This document shows positions 1-8,689 of a DNA stretch of 64,000 nucleotides, piece by piece (within the stretch, counting starts at the first letter, position 1; each line of letters opens with the position of its first letter). A program made the translations under genes and the position numbers. Under the pieces are notes generated by a model, which did no database searches, was not told where the DNA came from, and was given only the letters and a program-made list of their open reading frames with translations. This DNA is from Endomicrobiales bacterium (lineage in GTDB: Bacteria; Elusimicrobiota; Endomicrobiia; Endomicrobiales; JAFGGC01). The DNA lies in the NCBI GenBank assembly GCA_016930715.1, contig JAFGGC010000018.1:1-64000 (forward strand), given 5' to 3'.

Positions 1-33
1 GGGCCCCGGGCCTGAAAAAGGAAGCAGACCCAA

Positions 34-1290
34 ATGAAAAACCTCACGGCGAAGGCATTGAAAGCGTCCGGACTAATGTTCATTTTCGCTATTTTCGCGG
101 CGGACGCGCCTGCGATGACGCTAAACGAAGCTCTGAACGAGGGAAAGGCGAATAACCCGTCGCTCAAAGCGGCCCTCGCCGCCTACCGCAAGGCAAAAAA
201 CGACTACAGCAGCGCGCTCGTAGATTTCCTGCCGAAGATCTCCGCTTCGGCGGACGCGAGCCGGTCCCAGTCCGGCTCGAACGATGTATCAAAAACCTAT
301 TCTTACGGGCTCTCCGGATCCCTTTCTCTTTTTTCTGGGTTCAGCGGCGTCAACAACGCCAAGATCAGCCGCATAGACCTTGACAGCGCCGATGTGGCGC
401 TCAAGCAGGCGCTGGCCGACACCGTTTACTACGTCAGGAAAACCTTTATCGAACTCCTGACCTCGCAGAAGTCCGTTGCGCTCTCGGAAGAGATACTTAA
501 ACGCCGCGTCGCCAATTACGAGCTCGTGAAGCTAAAGTACGAGGCGGGAAGGGAAGACAGGGGATCCCTTCTGCGCAGCGAGGCGGAAAAAATGCAGGCC
601 GAGAACGACCTTTCGCGCGCCCGCCGCGACCTGAAGAATTCGCGAATCAATTTTTTAAGCAAACTCGGCCGGGAAGACCTTTCGGAAGACATAACGGCAC
701 AAGACGAACTGCAAATCCCCGAGATGCCCGGAGAGCCGGACTACCAGGCCTCCGTGTCCGGATTGCTCAGCTATAAAACCGCAGAAAACGATTACAGGAA
801 GGCGCGCAAAAACCTGTCGCTTTCAAGGAGCGATTTGTACCCGTCGGTCTCGGCTTCGGGCCGCGTGTCCAATTCCGGCGAGCAGTGGGAAGGCACGGAC
901 AGGTCCTGGTCGGCAGGGGTTTCGCTTTCATACAGGTTTTTCTCCGGCGGGACGGACATATTCGACGAACTGTCCGCGAAAAACCGTTTCAGGGAGCAGG
1001 AAGAAGTCTTTTTAGCCAGAAAAAAAGAGCTGGTGTCCGAATTTGCCGGCCAGTACGCGGCTTTTGCCACCGCCGTCGAGAGCGCCCTGGTCTCGAAAAA
1101 ATTCCTCGAGGCCGCGGATGAGCAGTCGCAGATAACCACGGCGAAATACCTGAACGGCCTGGTATCGTACTACGAATGGCATTCCTACGAAAATGACTAC
1201 ATATCGCGTCAGAGGAGTTACCTGAACTCTCTCGCGCAGGCGCTCATTGCCGAAGCGCAGTGGAATAGAGTGCTCGGGATCGGAGAATAG
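34..1290 (+). CDS. TolC-family outer-membrane efflux protein
   Basis: Outer-membrane channel of a tripartite exporter. A signal peptide occupies about residues 1-27 and ends in ADAPA. The mature part shows the two-fold repeat of the OEP family: each half has a long helical stretch followed by a beta segment with an L(Y)PxxSAS motif, near residues 60 and 270. The 418-residue length is normal. A purine-rich GGAAG lies upstream of the ATG. The next two genes encode a MacA-like adaptor and a MacB-like ABC transporter, 1 and 4 bases apart, so all three probably form one MacAB-TolC-type operon. The promoter lies outside the window. The substrate cannot be told from sequence. Confidence 0.9.
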   Translation: MKNLTAKALKASGLMFIFAIFAADAPAMTLNEALNEGKANNPSLKAALAAYRKAKNDYSSALVDFLPKISASADASRSQSGSNDVSKTYSYGLSGSLSLFSGFSGVNNAKISRIDLDSADVALKQALADTVYYVRKTFIELLTSQKSVALSEEILKRRVANYELVKLKYEAGREDRGSLLRSEAEKMQAENDLSRARRDLKNSRINFLSKLGREDLSEDITAQDELQIPEMPGEPDYQASVSGLLSYKTAENDYRKARKNLSLSRSDLYPSVSASGRVSNSGEQWEGTDRSWSAGVSLSYRFFSGGTDIFDELSAKNRFREQEEVFLARKKELVSEFAGQYAAFATAVESALVSKKFLEAADEQSQITTAKYLNGLVSYYEWHSYENDYISRQRSYLNSLAQALIAEAQWNRVLGIGE

Positions 1291-1291
1291 A

Positions 1292-2251
1292 ATGAACAAG
1301 AATCTGAAGAGGGTTTTGTTGTTGTTTGCCGCGGCAGGCCTGGTTCTGAACGCCTGCGGGAAGAAAAAAGCAAAACTTGCCGAGATATCGCCCAAAAGGG
1401 GCGACATCGCCATCGAGCTAAAGCTGAACGGCTCCGTCGAACCCAGGAACAGGGTCGAGGTAAAGCCCCAGATATCCGGCAGGCTCGAAGAGGTTCTGGT
1501 GACGGAAGGAATGAAGGTAAAGAAAGGCGACGTCATAGCCGTGATGAGCTCGACCGACAGGGCGGCCCTTCTTGACGCGGCGCGCTCCAAGGGGCCGGAA
1601 GAGCTCGCGAAATGGGAAAAGGCCTACAACCCGGCGCCGGTTGTTTCGCCCCTGACGGGTTTCGTGATACTCCGCAACAAGGAACCGGGGCAGAGCGTGA
1701 CGACCCAGGATATAATCGCCGTGATATCGGACGAACTGATCGTCAAGGCCAACGTGGACGAGACGGACCTGCGCTACATAGCCGTCGGGAGACAAGCCGA
1801 CATAGAGCTTGATTCGTACCCGGGCAAGAGATTCCCGGGCGTCATAGAACACGTGGCGTATGATTCGACCGTCATAAACAACGTCACCGTTTACGAGGTG
1901 AAGATAAGGCCGCTCAAACCGCCCGAAAATTTCCGCTCCGGAATGACGGCCACCATAGATTTCACGGCGGAAAAAAACGAGAACGTCCTTCTTCTTCCCG
2001 TTGACGCGGTAAAGACCCGGGGAGGCAGAAGCGTCGTGATGCTGAAGACCGGCGGCAAGAAGCCGGAACTAAGGCGGGTTGAAACGGGAATCACCGATGG
2101 AAGAAACATCGAGATAAAATCGGGCGTTGAGGAAACGGACACGGTCCTTGCGAGCGGAAACTACGCCGAAAAGACGGGCGGCGGCCAGCCAGAAAGGGTA
2201 ATGCGCGGCCCGGGCAGCTTGTTCGGGGTAGGCACAAAGAAAAGGAATTAA
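1292..2251 (+). CDS. MacA-like periplasmic adaptor lipoprotein
   Basis: Membrane-fusion protein linking the MacB-type pump to the TolC channel. I start it at the ATG directly after the upstream stop because this gives a clean lipoprotein signal with lipobox LNAC, lipidated at Cys22. The two half-lipoyl motifs are present (around VKPQISGRLEEV and VVSPLTGFVILR), followed by the beta-barrel and membrane-proximal domains. The segment between the lipoyl halves is only about 30-40 residues, much shorter than the long coiled-coil hairpin of classical MacA, so the reach toward TolC may be reduced. Function is inferred from family and operon position. Confidence 0.88.
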   Translation: MNKNLKRVLLLFAAAGLVLNACGKKKAKLAEISPKRGDIAIELKLNGSVEPRNRVEVKPQISGRLEEVLVTEGMKVKKGDVIAVMSSTDRAALLDAARSKGPEELAKWEKAYNPAPVVSPLTGFVILRNKEPGQSVTTQDIIAVISDELIVKANVDETDLRYIAVGRQADIELDSYPGKRFPGVIEHVAYDSTVINNVTVYEVKIRPLKPPENFRSGMTATIDFTAEKNENVLLLPVDAVKTRGGRSVVMLKTGGKKPELRRVETGITDGRNIEIKSGVEETDTVLASGNYAEKTGGGQPERVMRGPGSLFGVGTKKRN

Positions 2252-2255
2252 TGCG

Positions 2256-4223
2256 ATGACGGCGATAATAGAGCTGAAAGACATAAAAAAAGTGTACTGC
2301 ACCGGCGCGGTGGAGGTCCCGGCGCTGAAAGGCGTTTCCCTGAAAATCGAGGCCGGCGATTTCGTCGCGATAATGGGCGCTTCGGGAAGCGGCAAGTCGA
2401 CGCTGCTCCATATACTGGGTCTTCTCGACAAGCCCAGCGAAGGAAAGTATCACATCGCGGGAAAGGACACCTCGAACCTCAACGACAACCAGCTCGCGGC
2501 CCTGAGGAACGAATACCTCGGGTTCGTTTTTCAGAGCTTCAATCTCCTTGCGCGTTTCAACGCGCACGAGAACGTGCTCCTTCCCGTGATATACGCGACC
2601 GGCGAAAAAAAGAACATATCGGAAAAAGCGGAGCAGTTGCTCGGCAAGGTCGGTCTTTCGGCCCGGATGAAGCACAAGCCGAACGAGCTTTCCGGGGGCC
2701 AGCAGCAGAGGGTAGCGGTGGCCCGCTCGCTCATAAACGACCCGCTCGTGATATTCGCCGACGAGCCGACGGGGAACCTCGACAGCAAGTCCGCAATGGA
2801 GATAATAGACCTTTTAAAGGAGCTCAACGCCTCCGGCATTACCATAGTTATGGTGACCCACGAGCCGGACCTGGCCGAGGCGGCGAGAAGGACGATACGC
2901 CTTCAGGACGGCCTGGTAGTGAGCGACGAATCGAAACATTCGCTTAAAAAACATCCGAAAGAGGACGCGTCCGGAATGAAGGCGTCGCACCACGCGCCGT
3001 TGAATTTTTACAGGGCCAAGAACTACGTGACGGAAGCGATGAGGTCGCTGTATTCCAACAAAACAAGGACCTTCCTTTCGGTGCTGGGGGTACTGATAGG
3101 CGTGGCGGGGCTCATAGCGATGCTTGCTTTGGGCACCGGCGCGCGGGAGGAGACGAAGAAACAGATGTCGCGCCTCGGCTCGAACCTGCTCATGGTGCGC
3201 GCTTCACACGGCTCGAGGGGGGGAGTGTCCCTTGAAGCCGGAGCGACCGTAAAGCTGACTCTCGACGATGTCCAGGCTATCAGGGAGAATGTTAGCTCCG
3301 TCCAGAGGATAGTTCCGTACGCGAGCGGAAGGGGTCAGGCGGTTTACGGTTCAAACAACGCGAACACCCGGGTCGACGGCACCAGCCCGGATTATGAGTT
3401 CACCAGGAATTCAACTCCCGAAAGCGGCAGGTTTTTCACGCAAGAGGAGATGCGCTCCCGCGCGAAAGTGGCTCTTATCGGGAAGACGGTCGAAAGGGCG
3501 CTTTTCGAGAACCAGAACCCTCTCGGCGAGTTCATAAAGATAAACAGGACGGATTTCCTCGTCATAGGAGTGCTCCCGGCAAAAGGGTCGTCCGGCTGGA
3601 GGGACGAGGACGACAAGATCATAATACCTGTCAATACCGCGATGTACCGCCTGCTCGGGCAAGACAGTATCAACAACATGGACGTGCAGATAAAGGAAGG
3701 CGCGGACATGGACGAGGCCTCCGACCAGATAAAAAAGCTGCTTTTGGGGATGAGGAGGATGGGGCCCGACAAGAACGACCTCATTGACATAAGGAACATA
3801 GCCGACATACAGGAAACGATATCCGCGACGATGAACATTTTCTCGATGCTCCTGGGCTCCATAGCGTTCATCAGCCTTCTTGTCGGCGGAATAGGCATAA
3901 TGAACATAATGCTCGTGTCCGTCACGGAGCGGACCAAGGAGATAGGCCTGAGGAAGTCGCTCGGCGCCAATTCGGGCGACATAATGTTCCAGTTCATGCT
4001 CGAGTCCATAGTCGTATGCCTTTTGGGCGGCACGATGGGCATAATATTAGGCGCTACCACGGCGGTGATGCTCGCGGTGTTCGCCGGATGGAAGACCATC
4101 GTTTCGGCGTCGTCCGTGATACTTTCATTCGCTTTTTCGGCGATAATAGGATTCATCTTCGGCACCTGGCCCGCCAAGAAGGCCGCGGATTTGAGCCCGA
4201 TCGAAGCGTTAAGATACGAATAA
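2256..4223 (+). CDS. macB: MacB-like ABC transporter, fused ATPase and permease
   Basis: Inner-membrane ABC exporter of the MacB mechanotransmission type. The N-terminal ATPase has Walker A GASGSGKST at residues 41-49, the LSGGQQQR signature and Walker B VIFADEP. One transmembrane helix near residue 275 precedes a large periplasmic MacB_PCD domain. Three C-terminal helices form the FtsX-like permease, and the gene ends with the usual SPIEALRYE. The 655-residue length fits full MacB. It lies 4 bases after the adaptor gene. Known MacB proteins export macrolides, toxins or lipoproteins; which applies here is unknown. Confidence 0.93.
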   Translation: MTAIIELKDIKKVYCTGAVEVPALKGVSLKIEAGDFVAIMGASGSGKSTLLHILGLLDKPSEGKYHIAGKDTSNLNDNQLAALRNEYLGFVFQSFNLLARFNAHENVLLPVIYATGEKKNISEKAEQLLGKVGLSARMKHKPNELSGGQQQRVAVARSLINDPLVIFADEPTGNLDSKSAMEIIDLLKELNASGITIVMVTHEPDLAEAARRTIRLQDGLVVSDESKHSLKKHPKEDASGMKASHHAPLNFYRAKNYVTEAMRSLYSNKTRTFLSVLGVLIGVAGLIAMLALGTGAREETKKQMSRLGSNLLMVRASHGSRGGVSLEAGATVKLTLDDVQAIRENVSSVQRIVPYASGRGQAVYGSNNANTRVDGTSPDYEFTRNSTPESGRFFTQEEMRSRAKVALIGKTVERALFENQNPLGEFIKINRTDFLVIGVLPAKGSSGWRDEDDKIIIPVNTAMYRLLGQDSINNMDVQIKEGADMDEASDQIKKLLLGMRRMGPDKNDLIDIRNIADIQETISATMNIFSMLLGSIAFISLLVGGIGIMNIMLVSVTERTKEIGLRKSLGANSGDIMFQFMLESIVVCLLGGTMGIILGATTAVMLAVFAGWKTIVSASSVILSFAFSAIIGFIFGTWPAKKAADLSPIEALRYE

Positions 4224-4326
4224 ACCCAGCCCTTCCTGAAAGACCTCAGGAAGAGCCGGATAAAAAGGGAAGGAGGCAAAGTCGGTGTTCAGAGGGGAGG
4301 AAATAATTAAAGACAGGGAGGTTTTT

Positions 4327-4857
4327 ATGAGGAAGAGTTTATGGACGGTTGTGTTGGGCATGTTCCTGACGACGGGGCTTGTGCTCGGCTCGCAGGCGAT
4401 GTGCGGCGATTGCGGCGGCGGCACGATGGGCGAAGGCAAAATGATGCACGGCAAGCGCGGCGGCATGATGGGTGAAGGAATGCCCGAGCGGATGAAAAAG
4501 GGCCTTAAGCTAACCCCGGAACAGGAAGATTCCTTGAACGCGGAAGTGAAGAGGTTCACGGAAGAAACGAAGCCCCTTCGCGAGAGCTTGATGGAGAAAA
4601 GAAAAGCGCTTAGGGAAGCCGAAAATACGTCGGAAGAATTTACCCCGGAGCTTGAAAAGCAGATAGACGAGGTTTCGGCGCTTCAGGCAAAGGTCGAAAA
4701 GGCGCGGGTTCAGCACAAGATAAAGGTCAACACGATACTGACGCCCGAACAACGCGCCAAGAAAGCCGAAATGAATGAAAAAAAATTCAAGGAACGCGAA
4801 AAGAAGGCGAAGAAAGACAAGAAGACCAAAAGAAGCAAGGAAGAAAGGAAAAACTAG
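4327..4857 (+). CDS. Spy/CpxP-like Met/His-rich periplasmic protein
   Basis: Small secreted protein (176 residues). The start at 4327 follows an AGGGAGG ribosome site and gives a normal signal peptide, which the longer open frame would not. The mature N-terminus is rich in Met, His, Gly and Cys (CGDCGGG, MMHGKRGG), suggesting metal binding. The rest is a charged helical region with two LTPEQ motifs, as in the Spy/CpxP/CnrX group of periplasmic chaperones and metal sensors, and a very Lys-rich tail. It sits about 100 bases after macB and before a strong terminator, so it probably ends the export operon. A link to metal or envelope stress is inference. Confidence 0.7.
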   Translation: MRKSLWTVVLGMFLTTGLVLGSQAMCGDCGGGTMGEGKMMHGKRGGMMGEGMPERMKKGLKLTPEQEDSLNAEVKRFTEETKPLRESLMEKRKALREAENTSEEFTPELEKQIDEVSALQAKVEKARVQHKIKVNTILTPEQRAKKAEMNEKKFKEREKKAKKDKKTKRSKEERKN

Positions 4858-4942
4858 GCGCCAAAAACAGCGGAAACCGGTCAAGAAGGGACCCGCGTTT
4901 TCGCGCCTGAGGCAATAGGGGTTGATTTTTAAGGCATAAGTT

Positions 4943-4979
4943 AAGAAGCCCGCGGATTCTTTTCGCGGGCTTCTTTTTT
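4943..4979 (+). terminator. Rho-independent terminator
   Basis: A 12-bp perfect stem (AAGAAGCCCGCG paired with CGCGGGCTTCTT) with a 9-base loop is followed by a T run. It closes the TolC-MacAB-Spy operon. Confidence 0.93.
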
Positions 4980-4990
4980 CGCGGATGCCC

Positions 4991-5019
4991 TTGACAAATT
5001 AAAAACAAAAATATATATT
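4991..5019 (+). promoter_or_regulatory. Sigma-70-type promoter of the TonB receptor
   Basis: TTGACA at 4991-4996, a 17-base spacer, and TATATT at 5014-5019 in a very AT-rich stretch just after the terminator. Transcription would start near 5026, leaving a leader of about 120 bases. Confidence 0.75.
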
Positions 5020-5051
5020 TTAATTGAAAATACAGGTATAACGTACTTTTA

Positions 5052-5066
5052 TTAGTAATTTACTAA
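5052..5066. promoter_or_regulatory. Palindrome TTAGTAA-T-TTACTAA, possible operator
   Basis: A perfect 7+1+7 inverted repeat about 25 bases downstream of the predicted transcription start, a usual place for a repressor site. Iron or metal control would be typical for a TonB receptor, but I cannot name the regulator. Confidence 0.45.
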
Positions 5067-5093
5067 CTAAAAGGAGGTGGGAATCTTTTAGTT
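5065..5093 (+). promoter_or_regulatory. Leader hairpin with a GGAGGTGG loop
   Basis: AACTAAAAG (5065-5073) pairs perfectly with CTTTTAGTT (5085-5093). The 11-base loop contains GGAGGTGG, a Shine-Dalgarno-like sequence with no good start codon after it. The real ribosome site of the receptor gene (AAAGGAG) lies 50 bases further down. The hairpin overlaps the end of the TTAGTAA palindrome, so DNA-level and RNA-level control could both act here. Confidence 0.4.
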
Positions 5094-5144
5094 GAAGAGC
5101 CAGAAAGAAAGCAAGAGGCTTTCAAGTCAAAAAAGGAGTAAAAA

Positions 5145-7199
5145 ATGAAAAAGATTTTTTCAATGTTCGCAGCTGCGATGTTCGTGCTGGGCCTGGCAGT
5201 GCCCGCCCTGTACGCGATTGGAGACGAAATGCCGATGGAGCAATTATTGTTTATGGAAATCCCGTCGGTATTCACGGCCTCGAAAAAAGCCGAAAGCATC
5301 AACAAGGCGCCTTCGGTGGTTTACGTCGTGACGGCCGAAGAGATCAAGCGCTCCGGCGCTCGTTCTCTGGCTGATGTTTTAAGGCGCGTTCCCGGTTTCA
5401 AGATTTCCGCAAGGGAAACGTCGCTTCTCGGCACGAGAGGGTTCACCTCAGACCAGAACGACAAGTACGTCTTTCTTATCGACGGCGCGCCGATGACCAA
5501 CATAATGCAGGACGGTTCGTGGGGCTATATCGACATGCCCAACATGAACATGGTTGAGAAGATCGAGATAGTCAAGGGCCCGGGCTCCACTCTCTGGGGT
5601 TCCGACGCGAGCCTTGGCATCATCAACATCTTCACCAAGAAGGGCGAAGACGTGGACGGCACGAAAGTTACCGTGGATTACTCCTCGAACGACAACCAGC
5701 AGGTAGGAAACCTGCTCTACGGCAAGAAAACCGACACCGGCGACATACTGTTTTCCTTCACTTACACCAATTCGGACGGTTTCTCCACCGATCCCGACTG
5801 GAACACCGTATGGCTCTGGGGCGGCGAAGCGGTTAGCTCCAACGTCAATCCGTGGTACGGCGCCGGCTCCAATTCAAGAGGCGCGAAGCTTCGCGACTTC
5901 CAGCCCAGCTGGGAAGCATACGCGAAGGTCGCCGTGGACGACGAATGGACGGTCAAGTCAAGGGCGTCCTACGAGAGGATGAACTATATGTGGGGCGGCA
6001 ACTATGACGCCGTCTATCAGGACATAGACTTCAAGCATTTCTACACCGAGATCGAGAAGGTAAAAAAGCTCAGCGACGATTCGGAACTCACCGAAAAAGT
6101 CAACGTCCACACGATGTCATATGACCGCGGGATCAGGATGGACTGCAAAGATCCCCTGGCAAAGATAGACCTTGAGCAAAAGACGGAAATGGGAATCGCA
6201 CTGGAAAGCATCCTGACGAAGACCTTGTGGGACAAGCACGACATAGTCGCAGGGTTAAAGTCTCAGAGCGTCCAGTACGGCCCTTCGACCCGCCAAAACT
6301 ACTTCGCGGGTTCGGCCTCAACCACGCTCAACGGCGCTTATTACGGCGGTTACCAGTACGTGTACGTGACCGACGCGGGGCTTGACAACACGCTCGGCGC
6401 CTACCTTGAGGACAGCTTCAGCGCGACCGACAAGCTTACTCTTGTCGCCGGCGTGAGCTACGAGTACAACGACAAGCGGGAAGCCGGCGGACAGACGATG
6501 CCGAGAGGCGCTATCATCTACGACTTCACCGATCAGCTCAGCGCCAAATGCGCCTACAACACGGGCTATGAACGCCCTCCCATCGACAAGAAGTTCCACA
6601 AGCACTTCGGCCACGTTGAGAAATCCGAGAACATCGAGGAAAGCGACCTTCAGGTTTCTTTCAACTCCGAGAAAACGCGCGTGAGCGTGACGGGTTTCGT
6701 CTACAAGATAACCAACTACTTCACCTGGATAGACGAATCGGCGACCGGCGGGCCTCAGGGCCACGGAAACTCGGGCGAGGCCAAGAGCAGCGGCGGCGAA
6801 CTTGAAGCGCGCCACAACCTTTCAAGCAGCCTCGCGCTCTACTGCAACTACACCTACGCGGACACGAAGATCAACGACGTGATACCGAACGGCGACCCGA
6901 AGCAGATCTACAATATCGGTTCCGACTACTACCTGAACAAGGACATATCGCTCAACGTAAACCTGAACGGCTGGGCCGACATGTACTACGGCACCGAGAT
7001 GAAGTGGACGGGCGAAACGTCGGGGATCCTCGACGCGACGCTTGTTATGGACAACGTTATGGGCAAACCTATGACGGTGACCATTTACGGCAAGAACGTC
7101 CTGGACAACCGGACGGTTCCCGTGGGGATGACCGGCTGGCCGGGATTCACCTACGAGCAAAGCGCGTCGGCTGGCGCGAAGGTTGCCTATAAGTTCTAG
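5145..7199 (+). CDS. TonB-dependent outer-membrane receptor
   Basis: Outer-membrane gated barrel that takes up a scarce ligand using TonB energy. The signal peptide spans about residues 1-24. A short segment ending MEIPSVFTASKK precedes the plug, as in many receptors. The plug has the VTAEEIKRSGARSLADVLR and VEIVKGPGSTLWG motifs (about residues 55-145). The rest is a beta-rich barrel ending in a hydrophobic strand with C-terminal Phe. At 684 residues it has normal size. RBS AAAGGAG. It is monocistronic, between its own promoter and terminator; no TonB, ExbB or ABC uptake genes are in the window. The ligand is unknown; siderophore, cobalamin or sugar are all possible. Confidence 0.92.
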   Translation: MKKIFSMFAAAMFVLGLAVPALYAIGDEMPMEQLLFMEIPSVFTASKKAESINKAPSVVYVVTAEEIKRSGARSLADVLRRVPGFKISARETSLLGTRGFTSDQNDKYVFLIDGAPMTNIMQDGSWGYIDMPNMNMVEKIEIVKGPGSTLWGSDASLGIINIFTKKGEDVDGTKVTVDYSSNDNQQVGNLLYGKKTDTGDILFSFTYTNSDGFSTDPDWNTVWLWGGEAVSSNVNPWYGAGSNSRGAKLRDFQPSWEAYAKVAVDDEWTVKSRASYERMNYMWGGNYDAVYQDIDFKHFYTEIEKVKKLSDDSELTEKVNVHTMSYDRGIRMDCKDPLAKIDLEQKTEMGIALESILTKTLWDKHDIVAGLKSQSVQYGPSTRQNYFAGSASTTLNGAYYGGYQYVYVTDAGLDNTLGAYLEDSFSATDKLTLVAGVSYEYNDKREAGGQTMPRGAIIYDFTDQLSAKCAYNTGYERPPIDKKFHKHFGHVEKSENIEESDLQVSFNSEKTRVSVTGFVYKITNYFTWIDESATGGPQGHGNSGEAKSSGGELEARHNLSSSLALYCNYTYADTKINDVIPNGDPKQIYNIGSDYYLNKDISLNVNLNGWADMYYGTEMKWTGETSGILDATLVMDNVMGKPMTVTIYGKNVLDNRTVPVGMTGWPGFTYEQSASAGAKVAYKF

Positions 7200-7221
7200 T
7201 TTTCAGCCAGAAAAGATTAAG

Positions 7222-7256
7222 AAAAAAGACCGGGTTTCAGTACCCGGTCTTTTTTT
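7222..7256. terminator. Bidirectional terminator between convergent genes
   Basis: AGACCGGGT and ACCCGGTCT form a perfect stem with an A run on the left and a T run on the right, so it can work on both strands. It separates the receptor gene (+) from endonuclease IV (-). Confidence 0.92.
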
Positions 7257-7281
7257 ATGCCGATTGCCCTTGTTTCCGCGG

Positions 7282-8124
7282 CTATTTTCTCATCCTGAAC
7301 AGGATTCTCAAGTTCCTTCCGTCGGCGCCGTCGGGTTCCTTGGGTGTTTCGAGTATTCCAGCTTCAGCGACCCCGCCAAGCTTGGCGACCAGGCGCGCGA
7401 ACCCTTTCAAACCTATGCTTCCCTTGCCGAGGTGCTGGTGCCTGTCCTTTTTAGAGCCGGACGGGACGAGGGAATCGTTGAAGTGTATCATCTTGAGCCT
7501 TGAAAGACCTATGGTACTGTCGAAATCGCGCAACATCGCGTCAATACCCGCCGTTTTTGAGAGGTCGTAGCCCGCCGCGTGGGTGTGGGCCGTGTCAAGG
7601 CAGACGCCGACGCGCTTTTTATCTTTTATTTTTTCTATGATATCCCGTATTTCGCGAAAATCACTGCCGATGCGCCTTCCTCCTCCCGCGACCGTTTCAA
7701 GAAGGAGCATGGATTTTCCCGGAGCGCTCCTGAACGCGGCGTTGACGGCCTTTGATATCCGCGACATACCTTTTTTCAAGCTTGAGCCGTCGGAATATGC
7801 GCCGGGATGGATGACAACGAAGTCCGCCCCGAGCCGTTCGGAAATCTCAAGGTCCTCGATGAGCGCGTTAAGGGATTTTCTGTAAAGGATTCTTTTTGAA
7901 GTGGCTATGTTGGGAAGGTACGGGACGTGGACCGCGACCGGCCATATCCTTAGTTTCTTTCTTGCCGTTCTGAACTCCGCCGTTTCCCTGTTTGATGGAA
8001 CGCGCATCTTCCACATGCGGGGAGAGCGGGTGAATATCTGCATCGCCTCGCATTTCTTCTGTTTTGCCTCGAGCAGCGCGCCCGTGAAGCCGTTTTTTAG
8101 CGAGCAATGCACGCCGAAACGCAT
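7282..8124 (-). CDS. nfo: Endonuclease IV (AP endonuclease)
   Basis: Cuts DNA 5' to abasic sites in base-excision repair; a three-zinc TIM-barrel enzyme. The metal-binding series of the family is present in order: HVPY, HPGAY, an ETVAGGG glutamate, DTAHTHAAGYD, HFNDS with DRHQHLGKG, and the final ILETP glutamate. The 280-residue length is standard. It is the promoter-distal gene of a two-gene minus-strand block; an inverted-repeat element lies between it and the small membrane protein upstream. Confidence 0.95.
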   Translation of the reverse strand: MRFGVHCSLKNGFTGALLEAKQKKCEAMQIFTRSPRMWKMRVPSNRETAEFRTARKKLRIWPVAVHVPYLPNIATSKRILYRKSLNALIEDLEISERLGADFVVIHPGAYSDGSSLKKGMSRISKAVNAAFRSAPGKSMLLLETVAGGGRRIGSDFREIRDIIEKIKDKKRVGVCLDTAHTHAAGYDLSKTAGIDAMLRDFDSTIGLSRLKMIHFNDSLVPSGSKKDRHQHLGKGSIGLKGFARLVAKLGGVAEAGILETPKEPDGADGRNLRILFRMRK

Positions 8125-8131
8125 AGATTCA

Positions 8132-8253
8132 CCCCGTTAGAGATAGTCCCGCTGTTGGCGGGACGGAATTCCTTGAGTTTTTCTGAGCCATTCCACAAAC
8201 CCTGCATGTCGTTGCTTGATGACGCGACCGTCGTTCATGCATCTCTAACGGGG
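8132..8253. repeat. Element with 13-bp perfect terminal inverted repeats
   Basis: CCCCGTTAGAGAT at 8132-8144 and ATCTCTAACGGGG at 8241-8253 are perfect inverse copies enclosing 96 bases; the left end also has an inner hairpin (GTCCCGC/GCGGGAC). It fills the whole spacer between two minus-strand genes and has no coding capacity. A related right arm (GCATCTCTATCGGG) occurs near 21,690. It could be a small non-autonomous mobile element or a REP-like unit. Confidence 0.6.
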
Positions 8254-8254
8254 T

Positions 8255-8611
8255 CTAGCCCTCGTTAAGTTTTCCTACGGTAAACGTGGAAAGCAGTATC
8301 AGTCCGAAAGGCACCCAGGTGCTTATGGGGCTCAGGAACATGTCGTAGGATTTTTCTATAAGCATGGCGACCACGAAAAAATCCATCGAAATCACGAAAA
8401 GCGTGAACACGCAGGCCGTGAAAAATGGTTTCGTGTAGTTGAAGAATTTAAAATATACCTGCGACACGATTGCGAAGAACACGGGCGCAAGGAGCAAGTG
8501 CACCACAAGGGCGTTCCACGCGCTTGTCATCTGGCGCCCGACGGATATCACCGAGCCGCAAAGAGCCCAGCCGATAAGCGCGTGGATTAAGATAACGATG
8601 GTTTTTTTCAT
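8255..8611 (-). CDS. Small four-helix membrane protein, unknown function
   Basis: I do not recognise a family. The 118 residues contain four hydrophobic segments (about 3-25, 35-55, 62-82 and 92-112) separated by short polar loops, so it is probably a polytopic inner-membrane protein. It is the first gene of the minus-strand block. A possible -10 (TATACT on the minus strand, 8656-8651) lies 40 bases upstream. Function is not inferable from context. Confidence 0.6.
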   Translation of the reverse strand: MKKTIVILIHALIGWALCGSVISVGRQMTSAWNALVVHLLLAPVFFAIVSQVYFKFFNYTKPFFTACVFTLFVISMDFFVVAMLIEKSYDMFLSPISTWVPFGLILLSTFTVGKLNEG

Positions 8612-8650
8612 TGTAGCCGCTTTTTGAACTCGATGGCCGGATTTTTAAAG

Positions 8651-8656
8651 AGTATA
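8651..8656 (-). promoter_or_regulatory. Possible -10 box for the minus-strand block
   Basis: TATACT on the minus strand, 40 bases upstream of the membrane-protein start. The -35 region is poor (TGAAAC at 17 bases), so this is tentative. Confidence 0.3.
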
Positions 8657-8689
8657 GCAAAAAATCCCGTCACGTTTCACGGTTTTTTT

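Noticed and set aside
4940-4980. Insertion-sequence end
   Set aside because: The inverted repeat is followed by a T run and ends an operon, so it is a terminator; no transposase is present anywhere in the window.
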